From NCBI GenBank assembly GCA_023014485.1, contig JAJOZX010000087.1, positions 947,001-1,011,000 on the forward strand: a stretch of DNA of 64,000 bases, given 5' to 3'. The notes under the pieces are model-generated. The model did not search any database and had not been told where the DNA came from. It saw nothing but the letters and a program-made list of their open reading frames with translations. This document shows positions 22,730-33,652 of this stretch, piece by piece (position 1 is the first letter of the stretch; the number at the start of each line of letters is the position of its first letter). Both the position numbers and the translations under genes were made by a program. The DNA comes from Bathynomus jamesi (taxonomy: Eukaryota > Arthropoda > Malacostraca > Isopoda > Cirolanidae).

Positions 22730-22732
<3 letters not shown>

Positions 22733-23630
22733 GGCGTCCCAAACAAATGTATACACACTTTAACAGCTGATAGCTCAATTGATGTTTCTTTCTTTCCAAG
22801 TTAAACCCATTAGAATTAATAATGGCAGTCAGACTAAGCTTTGAACAAAGGAAATTCATTCTAAAATGCTACTGGAAGTGTGAAAACGCAGTTGAAGTGC
22901 AAAGACAGTTTAGGAGGGAGTTTCAAACAGATCCACCAACGCGACTTATCATCACTCGAATTAGAGATAAGTTTGAAGCCGATGGAACTGTTCAGAATGT
23001 CCACAAGAAGCGTTCCGGAAGACCACGGACATCGACAAGCCCCACAAAGCAAGAAAGTACTGGAAACGTATCACCAAAGTCCAAGAAAATCTGTGCGGCA
23101 AGCGAGTCGTGAGGTAGGAATTTCAGAATCGTCTGTCCAACGCATTTTGAAGCGCTGTCAATGGAAAAGTTACATTCCAAGATTAGTCCATGCTATTAAT
23201 GAAGATGATCTGGACCGAAGAGTGGAGTATTGCGAGTGGTACTTGGCACGATGTGGATGTGGATTGGACGAAGGGGTTTCGTAGAATACCCTCCGCGTTC
23301 ACCAGACCTCACACCACTAGACTTTTTTTTATGGGGATACTTAAAAGACAAAGTCTACGCTATAAAACCTGCAACAGTCGCTGAATTGAGAGCAGCCATT
23401 GAACGAGAATGCACACAAATACCAAACGAAATGTTTCGTGATGTTTGCGATTCCATTGCTTCGCGTTATCAGCAGTGCCTGGACCAGAACGGACGTCAGT
23501 TTGAAAACAGGCCTTGACAAAACAATTAAATAATGTCTGTAGATTCTATTACATTTTGAAAATGAAATGTATTTTAATAAACACTGCCTTTATAATTATT
23601 TAAAGTGTGTATACATTTTTTTGGGACGCC

Positions 23631-23633
<3 letters not shown>
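22730..23633 (+). mobile_element. Tc1/mariner-type element 2, internally deleted
   Basis: Ends CAGGGCGTCCCAAACAAATG and the inverted copy at 23600-23633 (GTATACA...TTGGGACGCCCTG), flanked by TA tracts. At 904 bp it is about 400-500 bp shorter than its relatives; the missing part is the catalytic centre. Confidence 0.95.
22822..23515 (+). pseudogene. Mariner-type transposase with catalytic core deleted
   Basis: The N terminus [20 protein letters not shown] is a helix-turn-helix region. The frame shifts near 23045 to continue [20 protein letters not shown] and [14 protein letters not shown]. The sequence then jumps directly to RSPDLTPLDFFLWGYLKDKV and ends CLDQNGRQFENRP. The first two catalytic Asp blocks are gone, so the copy could only move in trans. 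Confidence 0.9.
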
Positions 23634-23681
<48 letters not shown>

Positions 23682-23689
23682 ATATATAT

Positions 23690-23746
<57 letters not shown>

Positions 23747-23760
23747 TTATATATACACAC
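23634..23760. repeat. (TA)n microsatellite, interrupted
   Basis: About 125 bp of TA/TATA repeats directly right of mariner element 2. Confidence 0.95.
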
Positions 23761-24110
23761 TCGTATATATAAAGTTGTGTGCCTTGTGTTTTTCCTGTAA
23801 GATTTTCATACTTTACTAGCTGATGTGCTTGTTCATGACGAGCATGTTCTACCAGTAGTCTATAGGTAAAAAGCTCCATGATGACGTCAAGGTTTTCTAC
23901 GTACATGGAGGGGTTTTTTAAGGAAAAAAATTGCTCGTCATTTGGGTAGACAAAATCAGAGCAAACAACCATGTGGAAAGCAAATAAGAAGCACTGGAAC
24001 TAACAAAAGAACAAAAAAGATAAGCAAGCATCTACTTTTTTTAAGTTTTCGCTATGATGATGTGAATAGCCTGGGAAAAAGAGACTGAAAATGAAGCCTG
24101 CGTATGTAAC
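23761..24110. other. Stretch without a recognisable gene
   Basis: Nothing recognised between the TA repeat and the OTU-like frame. Confidence 0.4.
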
Positions 24111-24650
24111 CTAGAAGGAGAGGGGAACCAGGACATAGCTCAAGAGGTACGATGTAATTCCCTGAAATTCTTGTAAGGGGTTACTGGATAGTGTTAGTAT
24201 TATAAAGAATACAGTATCGCGGTTAAGGTACCAAACAGTGAGCTCAACAAAAATATCCTCAGCCCATTGGTGTGGGTTCTGCATGGAAAGCAAATACTCA
24301 CTCCAATTTGGAGGATGGTCTTGTGGATAATCAGCAGGATTATATTGAGCTGCAACTAAAGATAGAGGAGGGCTAGGAGTTGCCTGACACGATGCTTGAA
24401 TTGCATATTCAACTATACCTGTACGTAGAGTTGTATGGCTCATAGCAGAGTTTATGATTTCAGGAACGAGACCATCTTTAACTTCGGGGTGGTTCCGAAT
24501 TAGATCTGAAACTGCCCTGAAGAAATATGCATCATTACCTTCTGTTAGTGCAAAAGATGCTGAAGTCTTATGAAGATATGTACTAACTGGCTGGCATAAC
24601 ATTTCATGGATGACCCCAATTCCATACTGAAAAAATATTCTGGAAGGTGA
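24111..24650 (-). CDS. OTU-like protein fragment, hypothetical
   Basis: A 163-codon frame (ATG at 24602; open further upstream to about 24650). LTEGNDAYFFRAVSDLIRNH resembles the G-N/D-x-x-F-R-A segment of OTU-type cysteine proteases, with Ala or Tyr where the catalytic Cys would be. WAEDIFVELTVWYLNRDTVF resembles the following W-x-x-D...L-x-R-x-I segment. The catalytic Cys therefore appears lost. The C-terminal part (NPLQEFQGITSYLLSYVLVP) carries no recognisable His motif. OTU-like frames are frequent in invertebrate mobile elements. Assignment is tentative. Confidence 0.4.
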   Translation of the reverse strand, partial: SPSRIFFQYGIGVIHEMLCQPVSTYLHKTSASFALTEGNDAYFFRAVSDLIRNHPEVKDGLVPEIINSAMSHTTLRTGIVEYAIQASCQATPSPPLSLVAAQYNPADYPQDHPPNWSEYLLSMQNPHQWAEDIFVELTVWYLNRDTVFFIILTLSSNPLQEFQGITSYLLSYVLVPLSF

Positions 24651-25136
24651 AAAGATGAATGATTTATGAGACGAAGGAAGTGCTTATTTGGGTATACTGT
24701 ATGTGTTCAATTTAACAGCGTCCTTCACATTTAAATAACTTATTTCTGAATGATTCCATACAATTTGAGCACTTCGCCAGTTGAGTCTTTGTTTCTTCGT
24801 TGTGAGTGATATTATAATATTTTAAATATTAATATTTGTTTGTGTGAATTTTCATAGCTCTTATTGTTGTTCATATTCTTTTCCAGTCATTATTTTTGTT
24901 TTTTAGTTGTTATAACTAAATTTTTGCGTTACACACGCACGCACACACGCACACACACATCCAAGCACGCCTTTTCAGTTTTAATAGTATAGATACGAAA
25001 GAAAATTCAGTTATTATCTGCAAACCAGACAAAGTCAGAAGAGGCGTTCTCTTAATTTTTACTATTTTTGATGAGGTTGTTAACCTCTTTCGCAACATCT
25101 AAAGTTATATGACTGAGGGGATCTACAGCTTTATGT
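24651..25136. other. AT-rich stretch with a short CA repeat
   Basis: A CA/GC-type repeat at about 24932-24960 (CACGCACGCACACACGCACA). No gene recognised. Confidence 0.5.
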
Positions 25137-25225
25137 CGGATCCGAACCACGAAGAGTATAATCTTCAAACTTGTATATACAAGGTTTACACCCAAACACT
25201 CAACTGAACTACATCTGAGATATTT
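25137..25225 (-). other. tRNA-like sequence (SINE head or tRNA relic)
   Basis: The minus strand reads GATGTAGTTCAGTTGAGTG (box A-like) and CGTGGTTCGGATCCGAC (box B-like). No complete cloverleaf. Confidence 0.45.
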
Positions 25226-25397
25226 TTCGTAAAGAGAGAAAGAATAAAGCAAAATTTAGCAAAGAATTCATTCTCTTTATTCTTGATTGAAAGAAAATCC
25301 TGAAAAAAATTTTTAGCGAAACATTTAAAAGACAGGACCGGAAATAATTTCATTATATATCATACTTCCAGTCCCAAATTGTTGGACTAATTCAGGC

Positions 25398-25491
25398 CCC
25401 ACTACAACTTACACATGTCACCATACACAAAGACATAGACACAAAAGTACCACGAGACACATACAGAAGTATAATATTAACATATTACAAT
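25398..25491 (+). mobile_element. LINE A copy 4, piece left of the hAT insertion
   Basis: Matches LINE A from CACTACAACTTACACATGTC onward and is interrupted at ATTACAAT (25484-25491), the hAT target. It continues at 26821. Confidence 0.9.
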
Positions 25492-25878
25492 CAGTGATGT
25501 AGTCGAGACCACCAAGTCCGAGACTGAGACCGAGACCGAGACCTGATCCTGTGAGACCAAGATCGAGACCGAGATCAAAGGTTCGAGATCGAGATCTACC
25601 TTCCGAGATCGAGACCCTTAAAATTCGAGACCGAGATCGAGATCGAGACCAAGCTCATGCCCTTTCAATTTGTTTTACACTACTATGGAAATTAGACTAT
25701 GTTAAGTATATTAATGAACTAATAACTACTTTCTCAGATGTAGTGTGTTGAATGCAAAAAGTGTAGCCTATAAATTACAAATGAATATATATACACGTAC
25801 TTTTTATTTATTTACTTCTTTTATATCTGTTACAGAAGGTTTAATGAACGTACCCACTACCCAGTTTGACTTGTGCAT

Positions 25879-26232
25879 TTATTTAAAGCATGATAGGTGC
25901 TCATTATGCTCATTACACTTAAGGGACATCAGCATGCTCAGAAGATCTGCTGAAGTTCGACTTCTGTGGGGCCTCATTATTATGCTTCCATGGCTAAATA
26001 CACGCTCAACTGGAGCACTAGAGGCAGGCACTGTTAAAACAGTCATGGCAATATTGGCTAGTGATGGGAATTTATCCCTTTTCTGGTGCCAAAACTTTAT
26101 TGGATAGCAGTTGTCTAAAATATGAGATTCATCGATCTGTAAGAGGTACCGCCGCAACTGTTCCCTGCGGTTCAAAATCTTCCCAGTTTCAACGTTCTTC
26201 TGCTTGGACCGATAGCTTTGATATTTTGCCAT
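25879..26232 (-). pseudogene. hAT transposase C-terminal dimerisation domain
   Basis: The 117-codon frame contains YPIKFWHQKRDKFPSLANIA, TVLTVPASSAPVERVFSHGS and RPHRSRTSADLLSMLMSLKC, the typical hAT C-terminal (hATC) order. The BED finger and the RNase-H-like core with its catalytic residues are missing, so this is an internally deleted, nonautonomous copy. Confidence 0.9.
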
Positions 26233-26440
26233 TAATCTCGGAACTTTGGTTTGACTCCGTTTTATTTCGTCATCGCTGCTGTGAGAATGAGCGCTGTCTC
26301 TCTGTATCTGCTCATTCTCCGTGCTTGAGTTTCCTGTATAGCATATATACTTATATATATACTAATATATACTTATATATAATATATATAATTCTCTATT
26401 TAGTGTTTCCATTTTCAATAAAATCAATCTGACAGGGGCA

Positions 26441-26490
26441 GGGGGGGGGTAAATTTTTTTGTAGCGCTAACCTACCCCCCCCCCCCCCCC
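26441..26490. repeat. Poly-G / poly-C hairpin
   Basis: Nine G at 26441-26449 and sixteen C at 26475-26490 around TAAATTTTTTTGTAGCGCTA; they can pair as a hairpin inside the hAT remnant. Confidence 0.9.
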
Positions 26491-26820
26491 GCAAGACAAA
26501 CGTGGCAACTCAAAACAGGGTGACTGATTAGTGAATACCTAGAGTCCCTTACTTTTACAAACTTTCATAAACATTCTGAATTGTGTCTGTTCAACCAAGC
26601 CACCATCATGAGTATGCCAATAACATGTATTTTTCATTACGGTCTCGAGAGGTCTCGAAAGGTCTCGGGGAGAAAAACGGAGACCGCGTCTGTCGAGACC
26701 GAGATCGAGACCGAGATCTAAATAGCGGAGACCGAGATCGAGATCGAGATCTGCAAATTGGGTCTCGAGATCGGTCTCGAGACCGAGACCGATCTCGAGA
26801 CCTACATCACTGATTACAAT

Positions 26821-27616
26821 ACAACGTAGATGGCCACACAAACAAAATCATGCAGCTTAGGGAATTCGTACACAAACAAAACATTCACATAGCACTTATA
26901 CAAGAAACAAAACTAAAACGCACACACAAAACACCCACCATCCCTGACTTCACGGCGATCCGTCAAGATCGTACTGTGGGTCACGGGGGTGGACTCATCA
27001 CTTACATACGTAAAAGCATTAGCTACAATGACGCCACCCAAAATATTACAAACACAATCCAAGCAGATAACGCGATAGAAATACAGGCAGTTAACATTAA
27101 AACACGCGCAAAACACACCACCACACTCATCAACATTTACATCCCACCAGATAGGTCACCTCAGACGCCAGCCAATTACAATCCACAGTTACACAATCTG
27201 GCCTCTCTCACTAATGTCATCTTAGGAAGAGACTTCAACGCTAAAGACACTAGTTGGTACCTGCACAACCAAAGCAACACGAGAGGCGCCAACATAGCCA
27301 CACAACTAAACAGCCTCTTCATTCTTAACAATACAGAAGAACATACACACATACCACATCAAGCAGGATACTCAAACTCCTCCCCAGACATAACGTTCTG
27401 TTCCCCTTCACTAGCAACACATACACACACACACTGGAGAACAGAAAAACAACTGTCATCAGACCACCTGCCCATCAACAATACAACACGTTCTACACTC
27501 TGCCCCAAAAGCCTTAGGCACACTTACAGAAATTACAAAAAAGCTGATTTGGAACAGTTCAAAATACAGACTGAGGAACAATTCACCACATTAAACAGCA
27601 CACCAATCATAAACCG
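26821..27616 (+). pseudogene. LINE A copy 4 endonuclease, best-preserved frame
   Basis: Open from 26850 to past 27600. APE-type endonuclease motifs in order: ALIQETKL, GGLITYIRKSISY, INIYIPPDRS, VILGRDFNAKDTSW (GDFNA-type, here with RDFNA), NSSPDITFCSPS and LSSDHLPI. This is the longest uninterrupted endonuclease frame of the family in the window. It ends at about 27616, where similarity to LINE A stops; no reverse transcriptase follows. Confidence 0.85.
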
Positions 27617-28086
27617 ACGGCACTGTGCAAAACTTACAAAAACAACGTTCTGGAAGACGTCGAACATCTTAGATAAAGTGTCATTTAACCATGGAATTTG
27701 TAAATTTTTTGAATTAACTAATAATTACAACATTTATGCTTCAATATCAACACTAAACATAAGTATCTCAAAAGAGTCGGTTAAAATATTAGAAAATATC
27801 GCACATGAAGTCTCGAAAATAATAATTATAATTTAAACATCTGTAACGTTTTTGTTCTTCAATTTTTAATAAACATAATTACATATTTAGATTCAGGAGA
27901 AAATTCTTTATTAAAAAACATATAAAAAGTAATATATTTATTATCCTCATAGCTGGTATTATCGAACAAAGTGGGTATACATTTCTTTGGGACACGCTGT
28001 ATATAAGCTTAAAATTTGCCAGACGCCCGCGGAGGTGTTTATGTTATCGATTTTCACCCTTGGTACTGAAAAGTTTCCCCACCCCA
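27617..28086. other. Unrecognised stretch with a solo mariner-like end
   Basis: About 27968-28000 reads GTGGGTATACATTTCTTTGGGACACGCTG followed by TATA, closely like the right end of mariner element 2. No left partner is seen. The rest is unrecognised. Confidence 0.5.
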
Positions 28087-28950
28087 GGTTTAAAGCTTTG
28101 GCATGAACTTCCAAAGCCAAGAAACACTCAACTTAACATCGATGACAGAATGTGGTTTGCCCATTATCTTGAAGATTGGGATGTGGATGATTTCATGCAT
28201 TTAGCTGTCTCCGATGAATTTTTTGTTTACGTAACACGTCGGCCTAACTACCAAAATGATCGAGTGTGGGCCACAACACCAGATGAAATCTATGACAATG
28301 AACATTATCGCGAATTATTAAAAAGTCCAGACTGTGTTGGTGTGTTTGTTTTGTTCACTGCAAAGAAGCTCATGTGGGTGCTGAAGCCAAATGGTCAGAG
28401 TTGGGATGGACAGTATTTTCGTGATATTATTCTATCCCAGCATGTCATTCCTTTTCTAAGAAACCCAAACAATGTTATGGATGTCGATCAGGTCACACTT
28501 CTGCAAGATAAGGCCCCCTACTTTAAGGCATTAGCCACTCAACAGTTGTTTCGGAACCATGAGATCGATTTCTTTGGAAATGAAGAATGGCCAGGAAATT
28601 CTCCTGACCTGAACGTCTGTGAACACATTGGATCAGTTATAAAGGACAAGGTTGAATGTCTCTTGTTTCAAGAACCTGCAGTAAATCGATTTTCGAAGGA
28701 TACAATGACGCAACACATTGAAACTGTTTTAGCAAATTTGCGTAACGATCAAGATCTATTCACGTCACTTTTGGCAAGCTACCCAAAGCGAATTCAAGCT
28801 GTCTTGGAAGCCAATGGCGGGAACACCAAGTTTTAATTGTTTCTCGTTAAATGCAGGATTAAATTCTCTTTTGTAAGGTATGTTTAGTTTTACTGTACCT
28901 CTAATGGTTTAGGCCATGGGCGGGGGGGGCTAAGGTTTATTGGAGCCCCG
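28087..28950 (+). pseudogene. Mariner copy M1, 5'-truncated transposase (D-D-E type)
   Basis: The frame from about 28090 to 28836 carries DEFFVYVTRRPNYQNDRVW (first Asp), DQVTLLQDKAPYFKALATQQ (second Asp) and WPGNSPDLNVCEHIGSVIKD (candidate last acidic residue Glu), ending LEANGGNTKF. The 5' part and left terminal repeat are missing; sequence left of 28087 is unrelated. The right end at 28950 (GGAGCCCCG then TA) is kept, with a G-rich stretch just inside. It forms the left border of the tandem duplication. Confidence 0.9.
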
Positions 28951-29710
28951 TACATGCATGACATTCCAACACCCATACATAACAAGCTTACTTTATCATC
29001 ATATGCAGATGACATCACTCTAACATCCACCCACAACAACATCGACACGGCTACAAATAACCTACAACCATACGTAAACAGTATACAAGACTGGCTCACA
29101 CACAATAGACTCAAAGTAGCGCCCACAAAATCAACCATCACCTTGCTTACAAGCAATACAAAAGAACAGCAGATAACTCCACAACTTACACTAAACAACA
29201 CCAACATTCCACACACTCACAGGACCAAAATACTTGGGGTCACATACAACACATCATTATCTTTTGCAAACCACATTCAGGACATTAAAAACAAATGTAC
29301 GTCAAGACTTAACACGCTTAGGGTACTAACAGGGACAAACTTTGAACACCAGCAGGAAACAACATCACTCATACACAAACAATATATTCGCTCAGTTATG
29401 GACTATGCTAGCCCATGCTGGCCACCCATTATCTCAAACACACACACATAAACATCTTACAGACAATACAAAACAACGCACATCCTATCATTACAGAATG
29501 TACTCAAACAACACGAATAGAACAAATGCACGCAGAAACAAAAATACTGAAAGTTAGGGAACATTTAGAAATGAGGGGAACACAATTCATGGCAGCAGCG
29601 ACAACTAACCCACAACACCCTTGCCACTGCATGTATAATCATGCACCAACACCTCGCACCATTAATGTAACACCAGAGAGACATTATAACCAAATACTCC
29701 ATTTCATATT
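28951..29710 (+). pseudogene. LINE A piece, unit 1 (RT 3' part)
   Basis: It starts within the RT at MHDIPTPIHNKLTLSSYADD and continues KVAPTKSTITLLTSNTKEQQ, RTKILGVTYNTSLSFANHIQ and EQMHAETKILKVREHLEMRG, ending near 29700 where inverted LINE B begins. A frameshift lies at the run of CA repeats near 29440. Confidence 0.85.
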
Positions 29711-31071
29711 TATTTATTAATTTATTAATAACCTTTATTAATAAGAATAAAATAAATACATTTCTTCAATTTACAATGATATGAATAATTGTGAAGCTCG
29801 ACTATTTATTTTATTTAATTTGGCCCTTAAGCTTTAGGCTTGACTGGGCTCTTATTAAAAATAAGCAGCTAGTTGTTATTAATTAATAATAATAAATAAA
29901 TAAATAAGTAAATAAGTATTATTAATAGTTAAAACATGTATTACAATATTAAACAATATTCATGGACAATATTAAACAATATTAGTGGACATTAATCCTA
30001 GATTTTTGTTAGTATGCCATTATTAATCGGGATTTCAACTTATTTTTAAACAAATTTACATTCACAATATTTTTTATATCGGCATGCAAATCATTCCATA
30101 GTTTCAATCCAATGAAAATGAGTAGTTTTTGAGATGAGGACAATCTAAATTGAGGTATAACAAACTTTGATCTGTTTCTGGGCTGTTAGAGTGGATTTCT
30201 TGATGAGTTACCAAATATCTATTTACCCATTGCAAATTAATGATTTTGTTCTTACACTTGTAAATAAAAATAAAATGTGCCAGTTTGGGTATATCGTTGA
30301 GCTTTAGTAAGTTCAACTCTTTAAATAATGCACTAGAGTGATCAAGGAAATCAGCATCAGATAATAACCTTATTGCTCGTTTTTGGATGACAAAGATGCC
30401 ATTTAATGCGTTGTTAGCAGAGTTTCCCCAAACAAGGGTGCAGTATGTTATATAAGGAAGAACAAGAGTATGATAAAGATTCAATAAAACTTGTTTTGGG
30501 ACTACATTTCTAAGTTTAAACATTATAGCAACGCTCCTTGAAATCTTTTTCGCGATATAATTTACATGATCACTCCATTGCAAATTCTTATCTAGCATTA
30601 CACCAAGAAATTTTGTTACAGTAGACTCCTTTATGGCGATTTCATTAACATTAAGTTCATCAAGATATACATTTCTTTTATTCGTAAAAATCATGAAATT
30701 TGTTTTACTGGTATTTAGGAAGAGTTTATTGGTGGTCAACCATTTCATTACACTGATGAATTCTGAATGAAATATATTCTTAGCTGTATTAACATCTTTG
30801 CAAGAAAAAGAGACACTTGTATCATCTGCAAACATTATGAAGTTCAGTATCATATGAACGTGGAAGGTCATTTATATATAATAAAAATAACAGTGGACCC
30901 AGAACTGAGCCCTGTGGCACACTCTGTTTGACAAGCGCTTTAGTTGAGCAAACCTTATTTACTGATACAAAATGATATCTATTGGACAAATAACTTTTAA
31001 ACCAATCACTGATTGCTCCTCTAAAGCCGCAACAATATAATTTATTAAGTAGAATATTATTGTCTTTTACG
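29711..31071 (-). pseudogene. LINE B fragment, unit 1 (CR1/L2-like RT, frameshifted)
   Basis: Minus-strand RT 3' half: FRGAISDWFKSYLSNRYHFV, QSVPQGSVLGPLLFLLYIND, LNFIMFADDTSVSF (FADD), KFLGVMLDKNLQWSDHVNYI and VFVIQKRAIRLL-type C terminus. Relative to unit 2, unit 1 lacks two bases near 30849 (TATCATATG against TATATCATATG), which breaks the frame just before FADD. The 3' end is ATAA-rich at 29711-29760. Clade is a guess from general appearance. Confidence 0.8.
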
Positions 31072-31905
31072 CCAAGACTTAACACGCTTAGGGTACTAAC
31101 AGGCACAAACTTTGGACACCAGCAGGAAACAACATCATTCATATACAAACAATATATTCGCTCAGTTATGGACTATGCTATCCCATGCTGGCCACCCATT
31201 ATCTCAAACACAAACATTAACACCTTACAGACAGTACAAAACAACGCATTTCGTATCATTACAGGATGCACTCAAACAACACCAACAGAACACCTGCACA
31301 CAGAACCAAAAATACTGAAAGTTAGGGAACACTTAGACATGAGGGGAATACAATTCATGGCAGTATCGACAACTAACCCACAACACCCTTGCCACTACCT
31401 GTACAATCATGCACCGACACCTCGCACCTTTAAGGTAACACCAGATACATTATAACCAAATACTCCATTCCATACCACGCCCCACAGACATCACACAGTA
31501 CAAAAAACACATACACACACACACCTAACCCACAAAGCACTGACACGACTCGGTCCGAATGCGATCCTAGGTGCGAAGCCGCCACCCATTAACAGGTCAG
31601 AGATCAGCCTGAGCAGATTAGATCGAGTTAACTTAGCACGATTCCGATGTGGACATCACCCCAACTTACGGACATATAAACAAAGACTAGACAACTCCAC
31701 AGACGACACCTGCCACCTGTGCCAGGACACACCACAAACAATTGAACACATTATGACAGACTGTAACGCTCTAGCACAACAACGAACACAACACAACATC
31801 ACTAGTGTGATGAACCTCTGGTCCACTCCGGAGAGGGCGATCGGCTACCTGCGTGCCGCCGGCTTGCTCGATCAGGGTAGGCTGATCGGCTAAAGAACAA
31901 CAACA
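31072..31905 (+). pseudogene. LINE A 3' end, unit 1
   Basis: It restarts LINE A about 395 bp upstream of where the previous piece stopped (LNTLRVLTGTNFGHQQETTS), continues TGCTQTTPTEHLHTEPKILK and the knuckle DTCHLCQDTPQTIEHIMTDC, and ends GGCTGATCGGCTAA plus an ACA-rich tail. Confidence 0.85.
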
Positions 31906-32013
31906 ACTAGTTCGCTGAACCTCTAGCCCACTCCGGAGAGGGCGATCGGTTACCAACGTGCCCCCGGCTTGCTCGATCAGGGTGATCTGATCGGCTAACC
32001 AACAACAACAACA
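31906..32013 (+). repeat. Second short copy of the LINE A 3' terminus
   Basis: About 100 bp (TTCGCTGAACCTCTAGCCCA to ATCGGCTAACCAACAACAAC) repeats the preceding LINE A 3' end directly, with its own ACA tail. Confidence 0.9.
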
Positions 32014-32023
32014 ATCCGAACCA

Positions 32024-32143
32024 CGCTACATAATCTGAACGTAGAGGACCGTCCCCTGTCCAACTGCTATCAGACCCAATGTCGCTTAACTTCGCTGAAA
32101 CACGGGAAGTGGTGTATATATGACACTGGCAACGACGTAGCCC
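32024..32143 (-). ncRNA. 5S rRNA-like sequence, unit 1 (diverged)
   Basis: The minus strand, 120 nt, follows 5S rRNA along its length: GGCTACGTCGTTGCCA at the start, CAGCGAAGTTAAGC in the box A region, then GGTCTGATAGCAGTTGGACA and GGGGACGG in the box C region, and TATGTAGC able to pair with the start. Divergence is high, so a pseudogene or the head of a 5S-derived SINE is more likely than a working gene. Confidence 0.5.
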
Positions 32144-32599
32144 TCGTTCTTTTAAATAAGTGTGACTATACAGAGTGACCAACTTAAAAGTGTGCACTGC
32201 AAAGTTATAGAAAGCGTTGCGATACACTTTTTTAAGCTGATCACCTTGTACAAGCAAAATTTGAATATCTTATCAAAATGTTTAAAATATAAAGTTAAAA
32301 TCTGGTGTTTACTCGCACATTCTAAAGTTAGAAGATAAAATCAATAATGCCTTGAGGAATTTTGAAAGAATATACGTTATGAATTTTAAAATGAACTATT
32401 TGTGTCAAAGGCTACTTTGAGTGTACGTTGTGGTCTCCTCAAAACTCATTAAAATAATCTTCCTATTCGTCCCATATTGTCAGCAATGAATGTTCCCAAC
32501 AATAAATTAGCTACATTTTTCGTTCTGGTTTTTAGTCAATTACCTCATAATAGCTACGCCATTACGACGTAATGAGCACCAGCAGTGTCAATTCATTTT
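32144..32599. other. AT-rich stretch, nothing recognised
   Basis: It is kept in both units; the unit 2 counterpart is about 43804-44240. No gene or repeat recognised. Confidence 0.4.
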
Positions 32600-33250
32600 C
32601 AACCTCAGTTGAAACTACTAATTAAAGTACAAACTATTTTCGTTATATACCAATCTAGTATAGAATCTTCAGTATTAAATAAAGAGTTTCCTCGTGCGTA
32701 TCGATTACTTTGCCACAAATATGTAGTTGACAAGATTCTAAACACATTTTGCTCAGTTACATAAAAACGTAGGATGCCCGTTCCATTTGTTCTTAAAAAA
32801 GAGATCTATTTCAATTTGCCATACCTTAGCGAGTTGAACAGAAAATATTCTCATACACTGAAGCTTGTTTTAGCGTGTTCTTATCCGCAATATAAATTCA
32901 AATTTATAACCTCAAATAAAGTGCCCATACAAAATGTATCCAAACATGAAGAAGAATGATCAAATTACATCAAATCCTCCCTTCCATACATATACGTATG
33001 ACTGTAAGGTCAGTTATGTGGGGTAAAAAACCTCACAACTTAAAACAAGGGTGGATAAACATAGAAGTATTTTACACTGAATAGGACGGCCCATATATGG
33101 ATCTGAACATCGCCTTAAATACTGTAATTCCAACATTTCAACGAACTGTTCTTCTTTTAAAGGTTTAAAAATACTCGGATCATTCTATATCCACTCATTG
33201 AAACCTTCATTAAATAGATAAGTATTCTCAAATCAGTTATACACGGCTTA
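32600..33250 (+). pseudogene. PLE 3' part with GIY-YIG start, unit 1
   Basis: The frame reads YFNLPYLSELNRKYSHTLKL and YPQYKFKFITSNKVPI (PLE linker region), then YDCKVSYVG, a stop, KTSQLKTRVDKHRS, which is the GIY-YIG start. Frames change and a stop follows the YVG. Confidence 0.65.
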
Positions 33251-33580
33251 TATAAGCAAACAACCAAATTCTCAAACCACAACTAGCAAACCTTCTGTTA
33301 TTGATATTTTACCTCAAAACTTTAGGTTTCGCATAATCTTGATGTAAACTGCATGCATTTTATGTTGTATTTATTTTATTTAATAATTATGTTTTAGTGA
33401 AAAATTTTTGCAACTTCTTCTTACAGTTTTTAACTATAATTTGCTGTTTTATATTTTAGCCTCCGAGAAGAGATATTTTATTTCCGAAAAGTTTGGACAC
33501 TGCTAAATGACTGGAATTTATTCCTTGGTCTTTTTATTTGTATTGAAACGGAAGATATTCCTGAACAAGACGCGCGCGCA

Positions 33581-33624
<44 letters not shown>

Positions 33625-33652
33625 ATATATATATATAATATTATATATACAT
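33581..33652. repeat. (CA)n-(TA)n microsatellite, unit 1
   Basis: CA repeats followed by interrupted TA repeats; the longer unit 2 counterpart is at 45235-45350. Confidence 0.95.

Larger units (their letters stand above)
25492..26812 (-). mobile_element. hAT element remnant with CGAGAC/CGAGAT arrays
   Basis: Ends CAGTGATGTAG and CTACATCACTG are inverted; the 8-bp duplication ATTACAAT flanks it at 25484-25491 and 26813-26820. Just inside each end lie long arrays of GAGACC/GAGATC units (25505-25650 and 26640-26805), inverted to each other. The interior encodes only the hAT C-terminal domain. Length 1321 bp. Confidence 0.95.

Noticed and set aside
22626..22859. Open frames rich in Ile-Tyr or Glu-Arg across TA and CT repeats (also 23567-23800, 38335-38568, 45085-45544)
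   Set aside because: They are translations of microsatellites, with no protein-like composition.
31771..32257. Minus-strand frames across LINE A 3' ends and the 5S-like sequence
   Set aside because: They are low-complexity frames through repeats; they recur only because the region is duplicated.
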